Shown here: piece after piece, positions 16,531 to 24,543 of the stretch
Layout: each line of letters begins with the position of its first letter
Numbering within the stretch: position 1 is the first letter of the stretch
Assembly: GCA_900169975.1 (NCBI GenBank)
Contig: LT827123.1
Location: 186,001-250,000 of the forward strand
Length of the DNA: 64,000 bases
Source of the DNA: Pseudoflavonifractor sp. Marseille-P3106
GTDB taxonomy: Bacteria > Bacillota > Clostridia > Oscillospirales > Oscillospiraceae
Direction: 5' to 3'
Translations under genes and position numbers: made by a program
The notes under the pieces: generated by a model
Databases searched by the model: none
What the model saw: only the letters and a program-made list of their open reading frames with translations
Told to the model about the DNA's origin: nothing

Positions 16531-18294
16531 TCATTCAGCGGCGGGGATGGGGGCGGGAGACTCGGCGGCCTCGGGCAGATCGATCACCGGCTCGGAGGAG
16601 GGAACGGCGGCTCCATCAGCCTTCCGATCCAGCCTTACCGTGTAGCCGCTGAGAATAGAGGACGGAGTTTCCCCGGCGGGGGCGTGCTCCACGGTGACCG
16701 TGTCCCCCACGTTGAGGATGACCGCCACATTGTTGTCGGCGGCCGAGAGCGAGTAAAAGACCTCTTCCCCCTCCAGACGGAGAAAGTAATAGGTGTTGCC
16801 CTCCAGTACGGCGGAGCGCAGCTCGGCGATCACGCCGCTGGCCGTGGTCTGGGGCAGGGCCTCGGGAGCGGTGATGCCGAGATCGCCCAGCAGACGGATA
16901 TACTCCTGCTCTGTGGCCGCCACGGTAGACCCTGTGGCCACCAGCTGATACTGCTTGACATTGACCATGGCGTACTGCTTGACCAGGTTGCTGGAATCCT
17001 TGAGGGCGATGAAGTAGGTGGGCTCCCCGGAGATGTTCAGCAGGATGGGGAAGGTGGCCACATAGCCCAGGTCCTGGACCACGCCCATGGCGGAGCGCTG
17101 CGCCGAGTTCTCGGTGGCGCCGGGGGCGGCGTAGAACTTGGTCTCCTTGGTCCGCTGGTTGGACAGCAGGAAACCCAGGTTGGACTGGTCGGCGTTCACC
17201 GAGGTGATGCCGGTGTACATATACACATCATCGTTGAGGGCGATATAGTTGGAGCCGTCGGTGGTGACCGTCACGTCCCGCTGGCCGAAGACGGAGTTGA
17301 TGAAGCCGTGGACCAAGGTGCCGTGATAGTTGTACTGCTCGGCAATGAGGGCGGGGGTGTAGACGTTGTCCACCCAGGTCGGCACTTCCTCATAGTATTC
17401 GCACTCGCCGGTGATGGCGTTGACCAGTACGGCGCCCTGAATATCGGTGCCGCCGAACAGGCCGATGGTCTTGACCACCTTGGGGGCGATCCACCAGGGA
17501 TTGCCGCTCTCATCCACCTCAAAGACCGGGGTGGCGAACATATAGGTCGGATACTGGAAGCGCAGGTGGCGCAGGATATTGCGGTTCAGGGGCTCGGAGG
17601 GGGAGTACTTGATCCCCTGACCGTCGGACAGCCGGACCACGGTGGCTTCCTGAGTCACCATGTTGACGATGACGTAGGCGGGCAGGCCGTTTCCGCGGTT
17701 GGTGAACCACTTGATGAGGTCGGCGTACTCCAGGGGCGCCACCCGCACGGGCTGTCCCTGGTAGTTGATCTGGGTGTAGGTGTCGGATACCTCGAACTGG
17801 CTGACCATGTCGGAGAGAGTGCCCATCTGACGGTCGCCCAGGATCTTGACGGAGTCCCTGTCCAGACGGGGGATCTCATCAAAGGAGATCTCGGTGATGT
17901 CGGTGGCAAAGTCGCCGTTGGGGACTTCCAAAAGGTCCCGGTAGGCTCCGGCGCGAAACAGAGGCATGGAGATGATCTCGCCCAACACCGCGACAATCAC
18001 CAGTCCGGCCAGCAGGATCCCGATGGGCAGGCACTGGGATTTGATGAAGCGAAAATATTCTTTGAGTCCGTTCGTGCCCTTGAGATCAAAACCGGAGGTC
18101 ACCAGGGCGGAGAGAATGTACACCACGCACAGCAGCAGGACAAACGCATAAAAATCCCCGGAGTGCAGGTTGAGGGCAGGAAGGGAGACGTAGAAATAGA
18201 TGGCGCCTACCACCAGCATGACCAGCAGGTTGATGAGGATTTTGCCCGACTTGCTTTTCGGACCGTGGCCCGCTTTACCTGTTTCGTTACTCAA
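16531..18294 (-). CDS. large membrane-anchored protein of unknown function
   Basis: 587 residues. After a basic, Gly/Ser/Lys-rich start come three predicted transmembrane helices (about residues 20-38, 46-66 and 90-112). A long soluble region of about 470 residues, probably outside, has no recognised enzyme motif. It contains repeated sentence-like hydrophobic beta segments such as LPAYVIVNMVTQEATVV and IQGAVLVNAITGECEYY about 95 residues apart, in the style of PepSY-like beta sheets. The tail is Pro/Ala/Glu-rich (PVIDLPEAAESPAPIPAAE). The start is TTG at 18294 behind AAGGAGAGG. I do not recognise the family; a surface or envelope role is inferred from topology. Monocistronic. Confidence 0.7.
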   Translation of the reverse strand: MSNETGKAGHGPKSKSGKILINLLVMLVVGAIYFYVSLPALNLHSGDFYAFVLLLCVVYILSALVTSGFDLKGTNGLKEYFRFIKSQCLPIGILLAGLVIVAVLGEIISMPLFRAGAYRDLLEVPNGDFATDITEISFDEIPRLDRDSVKILGDRQMGTLSDMVSQFEVSDTYTQINYQGQPVRVAPLEYADLIKWFTNRGNGLPAYVIVNMVTQEATVVRLSDGQGIKYSPSEPLNRNILRHLRFQYPTYMFATPVFEVDESGNPWWIAPKVVKTIGLFGGTDIQGAVLVNAITGECEYYEEVPTWVDNVYTPALIAEQYNYHGTLVHGFINSVFGQRDVTVTTDGSNYIALNDDVYMYTGITSVNADQSNLGFLLSNQRTKETKFYAAPGATENSAQRSAMGVVQDLGYVATFPILLNISGEPTYFIALKDSSNLVKQYAMVNVKQYQLVATGSTVAATEQEYIRLLGDLGITAPEALPQTTASGVIAELRSAVLEGNTYYFLRLEGEEVFYSLSAADNNVAVILNVGDTVTVEHAPAGETPSSILSGYTVRLDRKADGAAVPSSEPVIDLPEAAESPAPIPAAE

Positions 18295-18331
18295 AATAAC
18301 CTCTCCTTCGTTTTTCTTGAAAGATAATGGT

Positions 18332-18360
18332 ATTATAGCCTAAAAAACGTTGTTTAGCAA
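18332..18360 (-). promoter_or_regulatory. promoter of the large membrane protein gene
   Basis: Minus strand: TTGCTA (18360-18355), 17-base spacer, TATAAT (18337-18332). Confidence 0.65.
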
Positions 18361-18461
18361 CCGAAGAACGGGAAAGAGAGTTGAACAGTTTGTAAACTTA
18401 TTGCTGGGGGGTACGAAAAAAGCTGCGATGTTTTTTCATTTCATTTATTTGGCTGAATGAC

Positions 18462-18497
18462 AAAAAAATCCGAGGCCCTGATTTCTCAGAGCCTCGG
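18462..18497 (-). terminator. terminator of the tRNA-Gln gene
   Basis: Minus strand: a 12-base stem (18497-18486 with 18481-18470, one mismatch), loop GAAA, then a run of seven T (18468-18462). Confidence 0.9.
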
Positions 18498-18501
18498 GAT
18501 C

Positions 18502-18575
18502 TGGCAGCGGGTGAAGGATTCGAACCCTCACATACAGAGTCAGAGTCTGCTGTGCTACCTTTACACAAACCCGCT
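18502..18575 (-). tRNA. tRNA-Gln (anticodon CTG)
   Basis: A 74-base cloverleaf including an encoded CCA end: acceptor AGCGGGT/ACCCGCT, D-arm GTGT/GCAC, anticodon stem GCAGA/TCTGT with loop CTCTGAC (anticodon CTG, reading CAG), and T-arm GAGGG-TTCGAAT-CCTTC. It is flanked by its own promoter and terminator, so it is a single-tRNA unit. Confidence 0.95.
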
Positions 18576-18635
18576 ATCTTGCACTCGCGGCCGCAAGCGC
18601 AAGAATTATTATATCAAATAATGACGGGATGTCAA
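18576..18635 (-). promoter_or_regulatory. tRNA-Gln promoter and palindromic leader
   Basis: Minus strand: TTGACA (18635-18630), 16-base spacer, TATAAT (18613-18608). The short leader between the -10 and the tRNA is an almost perfect palindrome (about 18579-18604) around GCGGCCGC, which would fold into a hairpin just ahead of the mature 5' end and could guide RNase P processing. Confidence 0.75.
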
Positions 18636-18659
18636 GTCTTTCTGCGAAAAAAGTCTGTT

Positions 18660-19337
18660 TTAATTTCCGGTGTTGAAGAAAGGCGCCATGGCAGCGGCAA
18701 AGTTGTTCACCGGCATGGTCTGTAGGACTACCTTGCCGGGGCCGGTGATGACGGTGTTGAACAGTCCCTCACCGCCGAAAAGAACGTTTTTAACGCCCTT
18801 TACGCTTTGAATATCAATGGAGCAGGTGGCATCCATCATGGCAAGGTTGCCGGTGTCCACCACGATCTGCTGGCCTGGGGCCAGGTCATATTCGACGGCA
18901 AAACCGTCGACCTCAACAAAGGCGGTTCCGCAGCCGGAGAGCTTCTGCAGAATAAATCCCTCGCCGCCGAAGAACCCGGCGCCCAGCTTCTTCTGGAAAA
19001 AGACGGAAAGCTCGACGCCTTCCTCCGAGGCCAGAAATCCGGCCTTCTGCACCACCATGGGACGGTCCGGGGAAATGGAAAGGGCTCGAATGGAGCCGGG
19101 GAAGCTGGAGGCAAAGGCGATCATGCCGGACCCACCCTGGGCGGTATATCGGTTTAAAAAGAGAGACTCTCCCGCAAACATGCGCCCGAAGGCTTTCCCC
19201 AACCCGCCGGCGCCGGTCTCCATGCGCAGATTGGGACTCATCCAGCACATGGAGCCGCGCTCTGTCATCATGCTTTCGCCGGGCGCCAGCCGGCATTCCA
19301 CCACGGGCATGGGTTCGCCGATGATCCGATATTCCAT
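18660..19337 (-). CDS. AIM24/TIGR00266 family protein
   Basis: 225 residues of mostly beta structure with the AIM24 pattern: LAPGESMMTERGSMCWMS near the start, GGLGKAFGRMFAGESLFLNRY, IVVDTGNLAMMD and GGEGLFNTVITGPGKVVLQT near the end. The family folds as a tubby-like/double-stranded beta-helix trimer; its bacterial role is not known, with membrane or stress links only suspected. It is the last of four minus-strand genes with short gaps (25 bases after the HdeD-like gene). Confidence 0.85.
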   Translation of the reverse strand: MEYRIIGEPMPVVECRLAPGESMMTERGSMCWMSPNLRMETGAGGLGKAFGRMFAGESLFLNRYTAQGGSGMIAFASSFPGSIRALSISPDRPMVVQKAGFLASEEGVELSVFFQKKLGAGFFGGEGFILQKLSGCGTAFVEVDGFAVEYDLAPGQQIVVDTGNLAMMDATCSIDIQSVKGVKNVLFGGEGLFNTVITGPGKVVLQTMPVNNFAAAMAPFFNTGN

Positions 19338-19362
19338 GATATGTCCTCCGTTTCGGTTGAGG

Positions 19363-19905
19363 TCAGTCCCGGGGATCCCGGGTATATTGATTGAGGGTGA
19401 GGATGGCCCACAGGTCGGAGCCGCCCTGATAGAGGAAGGCAGCGCCGATCACCCGCACCAGAAGAAGCTGGGTGGCGAACGGGTTCCAGAGGATGATCGC
19501 CCCCAGGACCAGGGAGACGAGAGAGAGGATCAGGGCGGTGGTCCAGCCCGCATAGCCGCAGGCGCGCAGATCCAGCCCCCGCTTGAGATTGACCAGAGCG
19601 TCGATCAGAATATAGAGACCCAGAATGACCGGCAGAATGGAAAGAATGACACTGGGCCGGGTGAGGAAGAAAATGCCCACGATGGCGGAAATCACACCTA
19701 AGATGAGCTCTGCCTGGAGACTGAAGCCCCGACCGCCGTCCCGGTGCACAAAAAAGCTGATGATGGTGACGGCTCCGTAGAGCAGCAGCAGAGCGCCCAC
19801 AGCGGTGCAGAACAGGCTTGTGGTCAGACCCGGGAAAAAGAGAAGGATCAGGCCAAGGATCAGGTAGACCACCGAAGCAATGAGCAGACTGTTTTTCCCT
19901 TTCAT
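19363..19905 (-). CDS. HdeD/DUF308 family small membrane protein
   Basis: 180 residues with about six hydrophobic helices in three pairs (starts near residues 5, 30, 65, 90, 125 and 150), the DUF308 duplicated pattern of HdeD. Typical segments are VYLILGLILLFFPG and IVGIFFLTRPSVILSILPVILG. HdeD supports acid resistance in E. coli; clostridial members have no proven role. The ATG at 19905 follows AAAGGAG. Open sequence continues upstream through the YbaK gene in another frame but is not coding there. Confidence 0.85.
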   Translation of the reverse strand: MKGKNSLLIASVVYLILGLILLFFPGLTTSLFCTAVGALLLLYGAVTIISFFVHRDGGRGFSLQAELILGVISAIVGIFFLTRPSVILSILPVILGLYILIDALVNLKRGLDLRACGYAGWTTALILSLVSLVLGAIILWNPFATQLLLVRVIGAAFLYQGGSDLWAILTLNQYTRDPRD

Positions 19906-19918
19906 AAAACGGCTCCTT

Positions 19919-20392
19919 TCAGCCAGAAAGTTTGCACACGTCGATCCAGCCGGCACTTTTTGAAAAACGTTCCAGTTCGGCCGGGGTGAGTCGAATGGCG
20001 GAGTTGGAACTCCCCGCGGCGGGATAGACCGTGTCGAATCTGCGCATGGATTCATCGAGATAGACCGTGACGGCGGGATTTTCGATGGCGAAGGGGCAGA
20101 CCCCGCCCACGGCGTGGCCGGTAAAAGAGAGCACTTCATCGGGGGAGAGCATTTTGGCCTTGGTGTGAAATTGAGCCTTAAATTTGGAGTTGTCGATCTT
20201 GGAGTCCCCCGCGCACACCACGAGGACACAGCCTTCGTCCACAGCAAAGGAGAGGGTCTTGGCGATGCGGCCTGGAGAGCAGCCAACTGCCTGGGCGGCC
20301 AGCTCCACGGTGGCGGAGGAGACTGCAAACTCCAGAATGTCGTCCTCCCGCCCCAGCCCGGCGAAGAAGGAGCGTACCTTCTCGATGGACAT
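19919..20392 (-). CDS. YbaK/EbsC-type aminoacyl-tRNA deacylase
   Basis: 157 residues of the YbaK/ProX editing-domain family, which hydrolyse mischarged tRNAs such as Cys- or Ala-tRNAPro. Typical features are the conserved Lys in GRIAKTLSFAVD, VLVVCAGDSKIDNSKF, the GHAVGGVCPFAI loop, and the late TVYLDESMRRFDTVYPAAGS. The start codon shares one base with the stop of the thioesterase gene upstream. The exact tRNA substrate is not visible. Confidence 0.88.
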   Translation of the reverse strand: MSIEKVRSFFAGLGREDDILEFAVSSATVELAAQAVGCSPGRIAKTLSFAVDEGCVLVVCAGDSKIDNSKFKAQFHTKAKMLSPDEVLSFTGHAVGGVCPFAIENPAVTVYLDESMRRFDTVYPAAGSSNSAIRLTPAELERFSKSAGWIDVCKLSG

Positions 20393-20787
20393 CAGTTGTT
20401 CTCCAGCTTCCGGAGGGTTTTGGCCATAAATTTTTCGTTCTGGATGATGAAACGGTGATGGATCCCCTTGCCGATGGGGCCGCGCTCATCATATGCGGTG
20501 ACGGCAAAGGTGAGGGCCCGTCCGTCCACGGCGGTGAGCTCCGCCTCGGCCCAGACCTTCATGCCGATGGGGGTGGCGGCGTCGTGGGAGACGTCCAAAT
20601 GGGTGCCAACAGTACCCTCTCCTTCAGCCAGATGATCTGAAACGGCATTGACGGCGGCATTTTCCATCAGGCCGACCATCATGGGGGTGGCGAACACGGG
20701 GAGCAGACCGCTGCCCACGGCGGCGGCGGTGTTTTCCTGGGCGACGACGGTTTCGCAGCGGCCCTTGAGGCCAACAGAAATAGACAT
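20392..20787 (-). CDS. hot-dog thioesterase family protein (FlK-like)
   Basis: 131 residues with the fluoroacetyl-CoA thioesterase-like pattern: VGLKGRCETVVAQENTAAAVGSG, PVFATPMMVGLMENAA (central helix with Glu), GTVGTHLDVSHDAATPIGM and the HHRFIIQNEKF end. The active-site Thr, Glu and His of FlK have counterparts here. The natural acyl-CoA substrate is unknown. It is the first gene of a four-gene minus-strand operon. Confidence 0.8.
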   Translation of the reverse strand: MSISVGLKGRCETVVAQENTAAAVGSGLLPVFATPMMVGLMENAAVNAVSDHLAEGEGTVGTHLDVSHDAATPIGMKVWAEAELTAVDGRALTFAVTAYDERGPIGKGIHHRFIIQNEKFMAKTLRKLENN

Positions 20788-20820
20788 GGGTAGAGCTCCT
20801 TTCGGAATCAGTTTGGGTCT

Positions 20821-20849
20821 ATTTTACACCAATGTGGGCCATAGAGCAA
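20821..20849 (-). promoter_or_regulatory. promoter of the thioesterase/YbaK/HdeD/AIM24 operon
   Basis: Minus strand: TTGCTC (20849-20844), 17-base spacer, TAAAAT (20826-20821). It begins immediately after the terminator of the upstream surface-protein gene. Confidence 0.6.
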
Positions 20850-20850
20850 G

Positions 20851-20886
20851 AAAAAAGCGTCCCCCGGGAAAATTCCCGGGGGACGC
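20851..20886 (-). terminator. terminator of the SLH surface protein gene
   Basis: A perfect 14-base-pair stem (20886-20873 with 20870-20857), followed by six T on the minus strand (20856-20851). Confidence 0.9.
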
Positions 20887-20905
20887 GGGGAAGACAATGG
20901 AGAAA

Positions 20906-23900
20906 TTATTCGGCGGAAGGAGCAGCACTGGGAGCGGGCTCATCAGGAGAATAGGTGTTCGCGGGCGTGAAGGTGCCGCCGGTGATGCTGATCACACTTT
21001 CAGAAGTGGGGGTGCCGAGGACCCGGAAGGACTGATCGCGCTCACTGGTGATGGTGCCGCCGGAGATGGTGATATTTCCCATGCCGCCGGGATAATTGGA
21101 ACTATATCCGACTTCGATGCCGCCGCAGTAGGTGGGGACAGCATCTCCCATCTTACAATCTTCACCGCCGGTCCCATTGCCTGCCACAGTGCCGCCATCC
21201 ATGGTCAGGGAGCCGCTGCGGATTACGATGCCGGCGCCGCTTTCACCCGTGATGGTGCCGCCATGGATCATGAGTTCGCCGGCCTGAGGATGGTACAGGC
21301 CGCAGTTGCGATAACCGTCGGTCTGTGTTTGGCCGGTGATGGTGCCGTCGTTGATTACAATGCGGGTTCCGCCAAAGTCGTTGGTGGAATTTTTGGTTCC
21401 GTTACCGGATACGCCGGCGTTGTCTCTGCCGATGATGGTGCCGCCGTTGACCGTCAGGACAGCGCCGCTGCCGCGGATGTATACGCCGCACTCCTTGCCG
21501 GTCAGCGTTCCGCCGCTTACCGTCAGGGTACTCGCCACAGCAGCTCCGCCGGGGGTGACATTCCCGCTCACCATGACAGCGTGGTTGCCGTCGGAGTTGA
21601 CTTCACCGGATGTAGATCCGCTGTTGTCACAGATCGTCAGGTTTGCGCCGTTCTCTACTTCAATAGCAGTGACATTGGTGATGGAAAGCTTTTTACCGTT
21701 GAGATTCAAGGTGTTTTCTTTGCCGGAGAACGTAATGGCGGAGGGACTGGTAATATCAGCGGCGAGGATAATTGTACCGGCCGATCTGGCCGCCGCACGC
21801 AGACTGTCGGCCGAAAAGACATACGCTGCGCCGTCCAGGGTCAGGGAGTCGCCCTCCTGTGCTCCAAAACCGTCCTGGATGTTCATGCCGCCGGTGATGG
21901 CTGCGGCGCTCTTGAGGGCCACCTTGATGTCGTAGTCTACAGTGCCTTCGTGCGACACACACAGGGCGTCTCCGCCGTTGTTTACCAGGGAGCCGCCGTT
22001 GACGGAGACATTGATGTCGCCATGGTAGCCGGTCGGTTTTGCGCTTGCGGGCTTCACGACCACAAGGGCGCCGGTGTAGTTGCCGGTAGCACCATTATTG
22101 GCGGAGACGTCGGTTTTCCGTGCGGCGGAAGCGGTGATCGTGCCGTCGTTGATGATGAGGGTACCCGAACGGAGCTCGATGCCCTCCTTGGTGCCGGAGA
22201 TGATGCCGCCGTTGACGGTGACGGTACCGGCACTGGGCAGATACATGGCCTGCTCGCCGCCCCGGATGGTACCGCCGTTAATGGTCAGAGTATATCCGTT
22301 GTTTTTGACCTTTCCGTTGGAGGCGATGGCGACGCCCTCCCCTTCATTGGCGCCCCAGGCGCAATCAATCGTGGCGCCTGTGTTAATGGTGGTGAAGGAG
22401 GTGGGTGTGTCAATTCCCAGGCCATAATAGGCATTTACAGGGACAGTGATGGTACCGCCGTTCAATACCAGTGTTCCATCGTTTTGGATGACGGGTCTTG
22501 TAGTATAGCTTTGGAAGGTCTGGTTTTCCACGGACTCATCCAACAGGGAAAGGGTCACCTTGCCGGTGCCCACCGTGTCGTTCAGGGTCAGAGAGCCGGC
22601 GGCCTGAACGAGAATGGCGTTGGTGGAGGTGACGGCGGCGCTGGAATCCTTGTTGTCTTTATACGTTGTGGCCGTCAGCGTTTTGCCGTTGAGGTCCAGA
22701 ACTACGTTTTTCCCGGCGGCAATTTCCAGTGCCGCCCGATTCAGGGTAATATCGCTCCCCAGGCGGATGTGCCCGCCGTTGGCGGCGGCGGCGCGGAGAG
22801 CGGCCTCATCGCCGGCCATGGTGTAGCTGGGGCCGCTGTCGTCATCGGAAGAGGAACTGCCGGTGTTCCCGGTCGTAGGCTTGGAGGTCTCGCCGGTGGA
22901 GGTGCCCGTCTTGCCCGGGGCCACAGTGCCGGTGCCGGAGGAGACGGCCTCACTGCTGCTGTTCTGCACTTTGGTGCCGCTGGTGTTGACCGTTGTGTCG
23001 GTGGCGCCCGCGGCGGCCTCTACCTTGGACACGGTGCCGGCGCCCTGGACGGTGGTGCCGGTGCCTGCCGTGGTGAGGGTGCTCACCTTGGAGCCCTTTT
23101 CCGCTGTGAGGGTGGTGGAGACGGCGGTGTCCGCGATTTCCACCTTGGACACGGTGCCGCCCACGGTGACGGAGGTGTTTTCACCGGCCACGGTGAGGGT
23201 GGACACATTGGAGCCCTTCTCCGTAGTCAGGGCGGCACCGGTGGCGGCGTCAGTGACGGAGAGGTTTTTTACGGTGCCGGTGATCGCCACAGTGACGTTA
23301 GGGGCATCTACGGTGACCGAGCCCACGGAGCCCTCGATCTTGACGGAATCGGAGCCGTCGTCGATCACCACGGCGGACACATCCGCGTTGCCCTCCACCG
23401 ACAGACGGACCGCCCCGTCCTGACGGGAGAGGAGCACGCTTGCGATGGAGGAATTGCCCTTGATGATGACGGAGTTGGCGCCGCCCCGGACGATGAGCCG
23501 TCCGCCCAGAGTCAGACCGTCCAGCTCCACGTGGCCTTCGCCAACTCCCTCGGCAATGATCAGGTCGCCGGAGATGGACAGATCCTTCAGGACCGTGCCG
23601 TCAGCGCTGATTACAGCGGAGCCGGTCACATTTTCCGTGTAGGTCCCAGAAACGCTGTAATAGCCGGGGAAGAGGTTTTTCAGGAGGGTGGCGACCTCAG
23701 CGCGTGTAATGGTGTCGTTGGGGCGGAGCCGCCCGTCGCTGCCCTGGACATATCCCAGGGCGGTCATGGCTTTCACTGCATCCAGGGCCCAGGGGGCGAT
23801 CTCGCCGGCATCGGTGAAAGTCACGGCGCTGCCGCCGGTAAGCTCCATGACCCGGGCCAGCATGACCATGGCCTCCTGGCGGGTGATGGTGGCCTCCGGG

Positions 23901-24256
23901 CGGGCGGTGGCGGTGACGCCGGCAGAGCCGGTATCGCCTTTCAGAATACCGGCCGCATTGGCCTTGAGGACGGCGTCGGTATACCAAGCGCCCTCGGCAA
24001 CGTCGGAGAATGTATTTTCAGCCTTGGTTTGATACCCCATGATCCGGTCCAGCATCACAGCCAACTCGGCCCGGGTGATGGGGGCGGTGGGATGGAGGTC
24101 CCCCTGGGCGTCTCCCTTGAGCACATTCCGCTCTGCCCAGAGATTCATAGCTTCGTCATACCAGTTTTCTTCGGCTCCTGTGGCCTGAGCCGGTACAACG
24201 GCCAGTGAACAGAGCATTGCCATAGAAAGAACCAGTGACAGCAATTTTCGCTTCAT
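20906..24256 (-). CDS. SLH-anchored surface protein with parallel beta-helix repeats
   Basis: 1116 residues, secreted. A signal peptide (KRKLLSLVLSMAMLCSLAVVPAQA) is followed by three S-layer homology domains (about residues 27-205) with the ITRAE/TITRQE motif, which bind pyruvylated secondary wall polymer. Next come Val/Thr-rich repeats (about 210-440), including a duplicated unit around VSTLTVAGENTSV and VSTLTTAGTGTTV. A Gly/Ser/Thr linker (about 445-480) leads to two pectate-lyase-like beta-helix modules, each opening with a LRAAA...I-LG-DIT segment and continuing with many NGGTI-type coils. No catalytic motif is evident. An adhesive, structural or glycan-binding role is inferred. The ATG at 24256 follows AAAGGGAG. 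Monocistronic. Confidence 0.85.
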   Translation of the reverse strand: MKRKLLSLVLSMAMLCSLAVVPAQATGAEENWYDEAMNLWAERNVLKGDAQGDLHPTAPITRAELAVMLDRIMGYQTKAENTFSDVAEGAWYTDAVLKANAAGILKGDTGSAGVTATARPEATITRQEAMVMLARVMELTGGSAVTFTDAGEIAPWALDAVKAMTALGYVQGSDGRLRPNDTITRAEVATLLKNLFPGYYSVSGTYTENVTGSAVISADGTVLKDLSISGDLIIAEGVGEGHVELDGLTLGGRLIVRGGANSVIIKGNSSIASVLLSRQDGAVRLSVEGNADVSAVVIDDGSDSVKIEGSVGSVTVDAPNVTVAITGTVKNLSVTDAATGAALTTEKGSNVSTLTVAGENTSVTVGGTVSKVEIADTAVSTTLTAEKGSKVSTLTTAGTGTTVQGAGTVSKVEAAAGATDTTVNTSGTKVQNSSSEAVSSGTGTVAPGKTGTSTGETSKPTTGNTGSSSSDDDSGPSYTMAGDEAALRAAAANGGHIRLGSDITLNRAALEIAAGKNVVLDLNGKTLTATTYKDNKDSSAAVTSTNAILVQAAGSLTLNDTVGTGKVTLSLLDESVENQTFQSYTTRPVIQNDGTLVLNGGTITVPVNAYYGLGIDTPTSFTTINTGATIDCAWGANEGEGVAIASNGKVKNNGYTLTINGGTIRGGEQAMYLPSAGTVTVNGGIISGTKEGIELRSGTLIINDGTITASAARKTDVSANNGATGNYTGALVVVKPASAKPTGYHGDINVSVNGGSLVNNGGDALCVSHEGTVDYDIKVALKSAAAITGGMNIQDGFGAQEGDSLTLDGAAYVFSADSLRAAARSAGTIILAADITSPSAITFSGKENTLNLNGKKLSITNVTAIEVENGANLTICDNSGSTSGEVNSDGNHAVMVSGNVTPGGAAVASTLTVSGGTLTGKECGVYIRGSGAVLTVNGGTIIGRDNAGVSGNGTKNSTNDFGGTRIVINDGTITGQTQTDGYRNCGLYHPQAGELMIHGGTITGESGAGIVIRSGSLTMDGGTVAGNGTGGEDCKMGDAVPTYCGGIEVGYSSNYPGGMGNITISGGTITSERDQSFRVLGTPTSESVISITGGTFTPANTYSPDEPAPSAAPSAE

Positions 24257-24385
24257 AGAATCGACTCCCTTTCGCAAATTTAAAACAGACAAATCGCCCC
24301 GTAACGCCGTCTGCCGCCGCTTTGGAGAAAGGCTGTTGTCCAAAACTTTGGAGGCCGCTGGCGGAACTGCTGTTTTGCTGGCATC

Positions 24386-24413
24386 ATTATAGCATACGGT
24401 AATATTAAATCAA
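24386..24413 (-). promoter_or_regulatory. promoter of the SLH surface protein gene
   Basis: Minus strand: TTGATT (24413-24408), 16-base spacer, TATAAT (24391-24386). The leader is about 120 bases with no recognised riboswitch. Confidence 0.65.
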
Positions 24414-24483
24414 TATTATTTACAAAATTATGATCTGAATATTGCTTTTCAGAGGACCTAAAATTGGTCAGACAAAATAATAA

Positions 24484-24543
24484 TGAACTGAAAAAAACGC
24501 GTGTCCCCACACGCCGGCGGGGACACGCGTTTTTTTCAGTTCA
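24484..24543. terminator. terminator of the potABCD operon, overlapping the potD stop codon
   Basis: A perfect 25-base inverted repeat (24484-24508 with 24519-24543) with a 10-base loop contains both the GC stem and seven A/seven T flanks, so it can act in both directions. The TGA stop codon of potD forms the outermost pairs. Confidence 0.9.

Noticed and set aside
16507-18327. 606-codon plus-strand frame opposite the large membrane protein gene
   Set aside because: Low-complexity Gly/Asp/Val-rich product without ribosome site; the minus-strand frame has a promoter, ribosome site and transmembrane helices.
22940-23280. Short direct DNA repeats in the surface-protein gene, at first CRISPR-like
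   Set aside because: They follow the reading frame, vary in length and encode the VSTLT/VSKVE protein repeats; no regularly spaced unique spacers.
20648-24208. Very long open frame (about 1186 codons) on the plus strand opposite the surface-protein gene
   Set aside because: It mirrors the minus-strand gene in a GC-biased, repeat-rich region; the translation is Gly/Ala/Asp-rich without any motif, while the minus-strand frame has a signal peptide, SLH domains, promoter and terminator.
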